The notes beneath the pieces were generated by a model. It was not told the origin of the DNA. It ran no database searches and was given only the letters and a program-made list of their open reading frames with translations. The position numbers and the translations under genes are program-made. 12,628 bases of DNA from DATKLX01 sp035542155 (GTDB lineage Bacteria > Chloroflexota > Anaerolineae > Anaerolineales > Anaerolineaceae), in assembly GCA_035542155.1 (NCBI GenBank), contig DATKLX010000061.1:1-12628 (forward strand). The letters run 5' to 3'. How positions within the stretch are numbered: position 1 is the stretch's first letter; the number at the start of each line of letters is the position of its first letter. Below are positions 8,145 through 12,628 of this stretch, piece by piece.

Positions 8145-8589
8145 GAGGGTAAGATTGCTGTAAAAACTGGCGGTGGTAGAGGACGATGCTGCCCGCGGTG
8201 GCGACGTTGTAGGAAGCCCGCTGGACCGCTTCCAGGGCAATAACCGCGTTGCAGGCTGAAAGGATTCGCGACGGCAGGCCGTTCGTCTCGGACCCGAGAA
8301 GGTAGATCGCCTGGGCAGGGTGAACGAACTGCGAGAGCGGCTGCCCGCCCATCTCAATCCCAACCAGGCGGGCTCCCTCCGGCCGGGCTACCAGGAAATC
8401 TTCAAACGTCTGGTAGTGACGCAGGGGGATGTGATAGGCCGAGTGAAACACGTCGGTGTGCATCCGCCGGGAGCGCCCGCCGATGGTAAAGATGCCCGCC
8501 GCGCCGAGCTGGTACGCCGAGCGCCACAGCACGCCGATATTGGGGTCGTTGTTGGGCTGGAAGATCCCGACCTCGAAATAGCCTTGCAT
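8110..8589 (-). CDS. TrmH/SpoU-family RNA 2'-O-methyltransferase
   Basis: SPOUT (trefoil-knot) methyltransferase of about 159 residues, expected to transfer a methyl group from S-adenosylmethionine to a ribose 2'-OH in tRNA or rRNA. Motif 1 is NIGVLWRSAYQLGA (Asn and Arg conserved). Motif 2 is YLLGSETNGLP and motif 3 is ASYNVATAGSIVLY, which together make the knot and the cofactor pocket. The length is close to compact single-domain members such as TrmL, but the substrate cannot be told from sequence. I chose the ATG that gives MQGYFEVGIF because this matches my recollection of the family start; an in-frame GTG at 8605-8607 would add six residues. Neither start has a well-placed ribosome binding site. 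The gene follows the pnp terminator, so it needs read-through or its own promoter. Its 3' end overlaps the terminator of the convergent ATPase operon. Confidence 0.88.
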   Translation of the reverse strand: MQGYFEVGIFQPNNDPNIGVLWRSAYQLGAAGIFTIGGRSRRMHTDVFHSAYHIPLRHYQTFEDFLVARPEGARLVGIEMGGQPLSQFVHPAQAIYLLGSETNGLPSRILSACNAVIALEAVQRASYNVATAGSIVLYHRQFLQQSYPRKENPEDFKNP

Positions 8590-8613
8590 GGTCTTAGATG
8601 AAAACACTCCGGC

Positions 8614-8649
8614 AAAAAAAGTCCCCGTCCATGGTTGAACGGGGACTTT
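8614..8649 (-). terminator. Rho-independent terminator after pnp
   Basis: Perfect 11-bp stem: AAAGTCCCCGT read on the minus strand from 8649 to 8639, paired with ACGGGGACTTT from 8628 to 8618. The loop is 10 nt, and the minus-strand T-run extends through 8614 (seven T at 8620-8614). It starts 14 nt after the pnp stop. This is the clearest terminator in the window. It stands between pnp and the methyltransferase gene on the same strand. Confidence 0.93.
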
Positions 8650-8662
8650 AGCCTTTCAAAGA

Positions 8663-10933
8663 TCAACGTCGAGGACCGCGATCTCCACCGTAGCGGTTGC
8701 CGCCGCGATCGCCTGGCCGCCCGCCGCGGTCGCCTCTACCGCCGGAATGGCCGCGGCTACCGCCGTTGCCACCCCGGTCGCCGCCGGACCTGCCGCCCCC
8801 ACCTGGCCGCCCTTTGCGGTCGTGCTCCATTGCTTCCTCTGGCGTCCACCCTTCGAGAACAGCCTGGCGCGAAAGGCGGATCTTGCCCGCCGGGTCGATA
8901 TCGATCACCATCACAGTGATCTCATCTCCGACCTGGACCACATCTTCCACTCGCTCGACCCGTTCGGTGTCCAATTGCGAGATATGAACCATGCCGTCCA
9001 AATTGGGCAGGATCTCGACGAATGCGCCAAAGTCCGTCGTCCGCACCACCCTGCCGGTGTAAATTCGCCCGATCTGGGGTGATTCGGTAATCGCCTCGAT
9101 CCGCTCACGGGCCAGGGCTTCACCCTCCCCGTTCGAGCAGGCGATATAGACCGAGCCGTCATCGTCGATGTCGATCTTGGTCCCGGTTTCTTCCTGCAGA
9201 GCGCGGATGTTTTTGCCTCCTGGGCCGATGATCGCTCCGATCTTGTCCACGGGCACTTTGATCACCGTGATCCGCGGCGCGTGAGGCTTCAGCTCGGGAC
9301 GGGGCGCCGGAATTGTTTCCAGGATCTTATCCAAGATTTTGATCCGCGCCTCACGAGCCTGGACGAGCGCCGCAGACATAATCTCGGAGGTAATCCCCGC
9401 GATCTTGATATCCATCTGCAAGGCAGTGATCCCGCGGTCCGTCCCGGCGACTTTGAAGTCCATATCGCCCAGGTGGTCTTCGAGGCCCTGAATGTCGGTC
9501 AGGATGGCGTATTCGTCGCCCTCTTTGATCAAACCCATTGCGACCCCGGCTACCGGGGCTTTAATCGGCACGCCGGTATCCATCAGGGCCAGGGTCGAGC
9601 CGCATACGGATGCCATCGAGGAAGATCCGTTGGAGGAGAGCACCTCGGAGACCAAGCGTAAGGTGTAGGGGAACTCACTTTCGGGCGGGATCACCGGCAC
9701 CAGGGCACGTTCCGCGAGAGCGCCGTGGCCGATCTCACGCCGTGAAGAGCCGCGCAGTTGCTTGACCTCGCCCGTGGAGTAGGGCGGGAAGTTATAGTGG
9801 TGCATATAGCGCTTGGCTTCGGTCGGCGTGAGGCTGTCCAGCTCCTGGGCTTCCTTCGGCGTGCCGAGGGTGGCCAGGGTGAGGACTTGCGTCTCACCAC
9901 GGGTGAAAATCCCCGAGCCATGAGCACGGGGGCTGTAACCCACCTCGCACCAGATCGGGCGAATCTCGGCCAGATCCCGGCCATCAGGCCGCAGGTGCCT
10001 GCGGAGGATCCGATCGCGAACCACTCGCTTATACACTTCATCAAAAGCTGCCCTGGCCAAGGGCGCCAGTGTTTCATCCTCTCCCGCGACTTCGGCCACG
10101 ACGACTGCCGTAAGCTCATCGATGGCGGTGTACAGCTCGGCTTTCGTGTGCGGCTCGTCCAGCAGCCTGGTGATCCGATCCACAGCCAGGGCGGTAACCG
10201 CTTTTTCGATCTCCGGGTTCGGCTCGTCCAGCTTAACCTCTGCCTTCGGTTTACCAACTTCGGCGGCCATCTGGAGCTGCGCGTCGATCAGAGGCTGGAT
10301 CGAGCGGTGGCCCAACTCGAGCGCGGCGACCATGTCGGGCTCGCTGATCTCGCCGGCGCCGCATTCGACCATTAAAATGGCATCCCGGGTACCTGCAATC
10401 CTCAGATCCAGGTCTGATTCGTCGATTTGCACGTACGTGGGGTTGATGACAAACTCACCGTTCACCCGGCCGACCCGTACAGCCCCGACCGGTCCTGCCC
10501 AGGGAACGTCGGAGATCATCAGCGCGGCGGACGCGGCGTTGACGGCGAGGATGTCCAGGGGGTTCTCAGGGTCCGCGGAGATCGAGAACATGATCACCTG
10601 GACCTCATTGCGCATCTGCTGGTTGAAGAGCGGTCGCAGCGGTCGGTCGGTCAGGCGCGCGGTCAGGATCGCCTCTTCGGTCGGTCGGCCTTCTTTGCGG
10701 AAGAAGGACCCGGGGATTCTCCCCCCGGCGTACATGCGCTCTTCATATTCGACGGTCAATGGGAAAAAATCGATGCCCTCGCGGATCCCGCCCATGGTGG
10801 CGGAAGCAAAGACCATCGAATCTCCCAGGCGGATGGTGACCGCGCCACCGGCCTGTCCGGCCAGTTTGCCCGTCTCAAAAGTCACCTGCTTTCCACCCAC
10901 GGTGGTATGAAATTGTTTTCCTTCAGGTTGCAT
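8663..10933 (-). CDS. pnp: Polynucleotide phosphorylase (PNPase)
   Basis: 756-residue 3'-5' exoribonuclease that degrades RNA by phosphorolysis and can add tails. Domains in order: first RNase PH domain (about 12-142), helical linker domain (about 145-310), second RNase PH domain (about 315-545), KH domain (about 552-612, GPGG at 570-573) and S1 domain (about 622-691). Active-site residues D486, D492 and K494 in LEDHLGDMDFK are present and fall at the numbers known for the E. coli enzyme. FFRKEGRPTEEAIL in the first PH domain is typical. Residues 706-756 are an extra tail with 23 Gly and 13 Arg in 51 positions, including three DRGG units; E. coli PNPase has 711 residues. AGAGGG (10943-10948) lies 9 nt before the ATG. 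The order rpsO-pnp is widely conserved. The gene has a hairpin leader and its own promoter-like site. Confidence 0.97.
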   Translation of the reverse strand: MQPEGKQFHTTVGGKQVTFETGKLAGQAGGAVTIRLGDSMVFASATMGGIREGIDFFPLTVEYEERMYAGGRIPGSFFRKEGRPTEEAILTARLTDRPLRPLFNQQMRNEVQVIMFSISADPENPLDILAVNAASAALMISDVPWAGPVGAVRVGRVNGEFVINPTYVQIDESDLDLRIAGTRDAILMVECGAGEISEPDMVAALELGHRSIQPLIDAQLQMAAEVGKPKAEVKLDEPNPEIEKAVTALAVDRITRLLDEPHTKAELYTAIDELTAVVVAEVAGEDETLAPLARAAFDEVYKRVVRDRILRRHLRPDGRDLAEIRPIWCEVGYSPRAHGSGIFTRGETQVLTLATLGTPKEAQELDSLTPTEAKRYMHHYNFPPYSTGEVKQLRGSSRREIGHGALAERALVPVIPPESEFPYTLRLVSEVLSSNGSSSMASVCGSTLALMDTGVPIKAPVAGVAMGLIKEGDEYAILTDIQGLEDHLGDMDFKVAGTDRGITALQMDIKIAGITSEIMSAALVQAREARIKILDKILETIPAPRPELKPHAPRITVIKVPVDKIGAIIGPGGKNIRALQEETGTKIDIDDDGSVYIACSNGEGEALARERIEAITESPQIGRIYTGRVVRTTDFGAFVEILPNLDGMVHISQLDTERVERVEDVVQVGDEITVMVIDIDPAGKIRLSRQAVLEGWTPEEAMEHDRKGRPGGGGRSGGDRGGNGGSRGHSGGRGDRGGRPGDRGGNRYGGDRGPRR

Positions 10934-10952
10934 TTTGCTTTACCCTCTAATT

Positions 10953-11025
10953 CCCACCTGGTCAGGGACTGAGAGCCAGCAGGGACATCACGGTCCCGGC
11001 TCCCTCTCAATTCCCAACCGGTGGG
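10953..11025 (-). promoter_or_regulatory. Long irregular stem-loop in the pnp leader
   Basis: A 73-nt segment folds back on itself almost completely. From base to tip (plus coordinates): CCCACC-GGT (10953-10962, one bulged T) with ACCGGTGGG (11017-11025); GGGA 10965-10968 with TCCC 11012-11015; T10970 with A11009; GAGAG 10971-10975 with CTCTC 11004-11008; AGC 10978-10980 with GCT 10999-11001; GGGAC 10982-10986 with GTCCC 10993-10997. The apical loop is 6 nt. That gives 27 Watson-Crick pairs. It ends 19 nt before the pnp start, directly upstream of its ribosome binding site, and no T-run follows. In E. coli the pnp leader contains a comparable stem that RNase III cuts and PNPase uses for autoregulation; the same role here is inference. 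Confidence 0.72.
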
Positions 11026-11054
11026 TCGATTTATTTTACAACTGACTAATCTCA

Positions 11055-11083
11055 ATTGTAATCTAGTTCGCCGACGCGATCAA
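11055..11083 (-). promoter_or_regulatory. Candidate sigma-70-type promoter for pnp
   Basis: Read on the minus strand, TTGATC (11083-11078) is followed after 17 nt by TACAAT (11060-11055), matching consensus at 4 of 6 and 5 of 6 positions. Transcription would start near 11048 and give a leader of about 115 nt that contains the whole 73-nt stem-loop. The site lies between the rpsO terminator and pnp, which fits independent expression of pnp. Confidence 0.55.
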
Positions 11084-11140
11084 ACCTTAGATATGCGTTT
11101 AATTTTGTCGACGTTTATGGGCCAATTCAATTGGATCCCC

Positions 11141-11186
11141 AATAAATAATACGAGTAGATGGGTAATCTCACCGCATCTACTCGTA
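11141..11186 (-). terminator. Terminator after rpsO
   Basis: Perfect 12-bp inverted repeat TACGAGTAGATG (11150-11161) / CATCTACTCGTA (11175-11186), with a further GGT/ACC pairing inside the loop after one bulged base. On the minus strand the stem is followed by TTATTTATT (11149-11141). It begins 9 nt after the rpsO stop. The T-run is interrupted, so read-through into pnp is possible, as known for the E. coli rpsO-pnp terminator. Confidence 0.82.
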
Positions 11187-11195
11187 GCATCTGAA

Positions 11196-11468
11196 CTATT
11201 TTTGACGGATGTTCAATCGCTCAGTCAACGCCAGGTAGCGCTCGTATTCAGTCTTGCGCAGATACGCCAGCAACCTCCGCCGCTGACCTACCAGCTTGAG
11301 CAAACCGCGCCGGGAAGATTCGTCGTGTTTGTTCCCCCGCAGATGATCCGTCAACTGGTTGATGCGCTGGGTGAGCAGCGCGATCTGAACGCCTGCGGAA
11401 CCGGTATCGTTATCGTGGACGTGAAATTCCGCGATAACTTTGTCTTTCAATTCTTTTGTAAGGCTCAT
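11196..11468 (-). CDS. rpsO: 30S ribosomal protein S15
   Basis: 90-residue S15, an early-binding protein of the small-subunit central domain (16S helices 20-22) that also contributes to an intersubunit bridge. The sequence has the expected start MSLTKELKDKV, then HDNDTGSAGVQIALLTQRI, LTDHLRGNKHDESSRRGLL and GQRRRLLAYLRK. The frame remains open 135 nt further upstream, but family length (89 residues in E. coli), the conserved start and the AGGAGA ribosome binding site about 12 nt upstream fix the ATG at 11468. It has a recognisable promoter, a structured leader and its own terminator. An insertion sequence lies immediately upstream of its promoter. Confidence 0.97.
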   Translation of the reverse strand: MSLTKELKDKVIAEFHVHDNDTGSAGVQIALLTQRINQLTDHLRGNKHDESSRRGLLKLVGQRRRLLAYLRKTEYERYLALTERLNIRQK

Positions 11469-11515
11469 GACGTCTGCTTTCTCCTCGTACAAAATGTGCT
11501 TGAGCAGGTCTCCAT

Positions 11516-11536
11516 GCCCGCAGCCGCGCCGCAGGC
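11516..11536 (-). promoter_or_regulatory. GC-rich hairpin in the rpsO leader
   Basis: On the minus strand GCCTGCGGC (11536-11528) pairs along its full 9 positions with GCTGCGGGC (11524-11516), using two U-G pairs, around a 3-nt loop. It lies about 47 nt before the S15 start, in a leader of about 80 nt. S15 represses its own translation in several bacteria through leader RNA structures, often using a G-U/G-C base-pair step; the U-G pair next to G-C here is compatible with that. The role is inferred. Confidence 0.5.
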
Positions 11537-11556
11537 AGGTCCAGTCAGTGGGGGAT

Positions 11557-11565
11557 ATTATACCA
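11557..11565 (-). promoter_or_regulatory. Extended -10 promoter of rpsO
   Basis: Minus strand TGGTATAAT (11565-11557) is a perfect TATAAT with the TGn extension. No good -35 box is seen at 16-18 nt (best CTGGAA, 3 of 6), which is usual for extended -10 promoters. Transcription would start near 11550, giving a leader of about 82 nt. Confidence 0.72.
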
Positions 11566-11609
11566 TAATCAGCGGGGTTTCCAGAGTCTACGTATTGCCT
11601 CAATAAAAA

Positions 11610-11650
11610 TGTAACTTTGTAAAGTAACGTTGGCTCAAAAAGAATGTTAC
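11610..11650. repeat. Short repeats at the putative insertion sequence end
   Basis: GTAAC occurs at 11611-11615 and 11624-11628 (13-bp period), and its complement GTTAC at 11646-11650. GTAACGTT (11624-11631) and AATGTTAC (11643-11650) are an 8-bp inverted pair with one mismatch. Such repeats fit transposase binding sites in a terminal inverted repeat; this is inferred. Confidence 0.5.
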
Positions 11651-11684
11651 CCTAGAGCGGAATTTGGATCCGCAGAGGGAGCCT

Positions 11685-12628
11685 ATGATGAGTCAACGCA
11701 GCAAGCGGGAAATGATTGAAGCCGTCCGACCACGCTACCTGAAAGCCAACAAGACCGGGAAGGAACACATCTTGAACGAGTTTGTGGCCACGACCGGTTA
11801 TCATCGCAAATATGCCATTCGCGTGTTGAAACATGGCTCCCCTCCCCAAGGGCTCAAAAAGCCAGGTCGCCGCAAGGTGTATCGCGGCGAAGTGGTTCAG
11901 GTCTTGGAGCAGGTATGGGAGATCTGTGGGCGGATCTGTTCCAAACGGCTCCAGCCCTTTCTGCCCGAGATCGTCAGCGTGCTGGAGCGTTGTGGGGAAC
12001 TGAGAATGTCCCCCGAGACCAAGACCCTCCTGCTGGGGATGAGCCGGGCTACCATCGACCGCTGTCTGCAACCGGCTCGCTTTCTCCCCCATCCGCATGG
12101 CTTGTCGACCACCAAACCCGGCAGCCTGCTCAAACAAGCCATCCCCATCCGCACCTTTACCCCCTGGGAGGACGAGCGGCCAGGGTTTCTGGAAATCGAT
12201 TTGGTGGCTCATTGCGGGGACAGTGTCGAAGGCAGCTATCTCAACACCCTCACCGCCACCGATTTGGCCACCGGCTGGACAGAATGCCTGGGATTGGCCA
12301 ACAAAACCCAGGCAGCTGTCTCCCAGGCCATCCAGCAGCTGCGCCAACAGCTGCCCTTTGCTCTGCTCGGTCTGGACTCGGACAATGGCTCTGAATTCAT
12401 CAACGACACCCTGCTGCGTTACTGCCAGGCCGAACAGATCACCTTCACCCGCTCGCGACCCTATCAGAAAAACGATCAGGCGCATGTCGAGCAAAAGAAC
12501 TGGTCGGTGGTGCGCCATACCGTGGGCTACGACCGGCTGGAAAGCGCGGAGGAATTGGCCCTCTTGCGCTCGATTTACACGGACTTGCGGATCTATATCA
12601 ACTTCTTTCAGCCCGTGCTCAAGCTGAT
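11685..12628 (+). CDS. DDE transposase, rve integrase-core type (3'-truncated)
   Basis: Open frame of 314 codons running off the window with no stop. The N-terminal 60 residues (KREMIEAVRPRYLKANKTGK onward, with TTGYHRKYAIRVLKHG) look like a helix-turn-helix DNA-binding region; a second one is likely around residues 112-130 (LLGMSRATIDRCL). The catalytic core has D172 in FLEIDLV, D233 in DSDNGSEF and E269 in HVEQKN, with 35 residues between the last two: the classic D-D-35-E arrangement of the rve superfamily (as in IS3 and IS481). I cannot name the IS family with confidence. AGAGGGAG (11674-11681) precedes two adjacent ATG codons (11685 and 11688); the second has better spacing. No frameshift or internal stop is seen, so the element may be intact. 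Complete family proteins should extend perhaps 100 residues further. Confidence 0.9.
   Translation, partial: MMSQRSKREMIEAVRPRYLKANKTGKEHILNEFVATTGYHRKYAIRVLKHGSPPQGLKKPGRRKVYRGEVVQVLEQVWEICGRICSKRLQPFLPEIVSVLERCGELRMSPETKTLLLGMSRATIDRCLQPARFLPHPHGLSTTKPGSLLKQAIPIRTFTPWEDERPGFLEIDLVAHCGDSVEGSYLNTLTATDLATGWTECLGLANKTQAAVSQAIQQLRQQLPFALLGLDSDNGSEFINDTLLRYCQAEQITFTRSRPYQKNDQAHVEQKNWSVVRHTVGYDRLESAEELALLRSIYTDLRIYINFFQPVLKL

Larger units (their letters stand above)
11610..12628 (+). mobile_element. Insertion sequence, left part (right end outside window)
   Basis: The segment contains a transposase gene and, just before it, a cluster of GTAAC/GTTAC repeats that probably forms the element's left end. 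The exact boundary is an estimate: TGTAAC at 11610 follows an AT-rich stretch. No target duplication or right inverted repeat can be tested because the element runs off the window. It is oriented away from rpsO and lies upstream of its promoter. Confidence 0.7.

Noticed and set aside
8697..8987. Proline-rich open frame on the plus strand opposite the pnp tail
   Set aside because: It is the complement of the Gly/Arg-rich PNPase tail and has no independent support.
11469..11603. N-terminal extension of S15 by 45 residues
   Set aside because: The frame is open, but the extension lacks similarity to S15 and overlaps the extended -10 promoter and leader hairpin. The conserved MSLTKE start has a ribosome binding site.
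11630..11658. Transposase promoter TTGGCT, 17 nt, TAGAGC
   Set aside because: The -10 matches only 3 of 6 consensus positions; too weak to list as a feature.
11652..12518. Antisense open frame of 288 codons opposite the transposase
   Set aside because: The plus frame from 11685 carries a complete DDE triad and two helix-turn-helix regions. The antisense product shows no family features.

Overview
The window carries most of a bacterial V-type (A/V-type) ATPase/ATP synthase operon on the plus strand (about 1-8062). A minus-strand cluster follows, reading rpsO, then pnp, then a TrmH/SpoU-family RNA methyltransferase gene (8110-11565). The last kilobase (about 11610-12628) is the first part of an insertion sequence with a DDE transposase, cut by the window end. 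Base composition is moderately GC-rich. A bacterial V-type ATPase, a PNPase with a long Arg/Gly-rich tail, and a TrmH-like protein of a type I associate with Anaerolineae suggest a Chloroflexota (Anaerolineae-like) bacterium. That assignment is inference, because there is no rRNA or other phylogenetic marker beyond the protein sequences.

Region 1 (1-8144) holds ATPase genes in the order C-I-K-F-E-A-B-D. Subunit C is cut at its 5' end by the window edge. C (central-stalk socket), I (stator with the half channels) and K (c-ring) form the membrane part. F and D form the rotor shaft, E is a peripheral-stalk subunit, and A and B form the catalytic hexamer. The E/A, A/B and B/D junctions overlap by 4, 4 and 8 nt, which suggests translational coupling. 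A hairpin lies between F and E. A hairpin followed by a T-rich run at 8108-8144 probably ends the operon, and it sits inside the 3' end of the opposing methyltransferase gene. No subunit G/H (the partner of E) is visible; it may lie upstream.

Region 2 (8110-11565, minus strand) holds rpsO, with an extended -10 promoter and a GC-rich hairpin leader. After rpsO comes a Rho-independent terminator, then a separate promoter-like site and a long (73-nt) irregular stem in the pnp leader, then pnp, then a strong terminator, then the methyltransferase gene. This resembles the classical rpsO-pnp arrangement, in which S15 and PNPase control their own mRNAs through leader structures.

Region 3 (about 11610-12628) holds an rve-type transposase with a D-D-35-E triad, pointing away from rpsO. 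GTAAC/GTTAC repeats ahead of it probably mark the element's left end, about 45 bp upstream of the rpsO -10 box. I see no clearly undescribed system here. The items most worth a second look are the leader structures of rpsO and pnp, the precursor-like subunit K, and the insertion sequence abutting the rpsO promoter.
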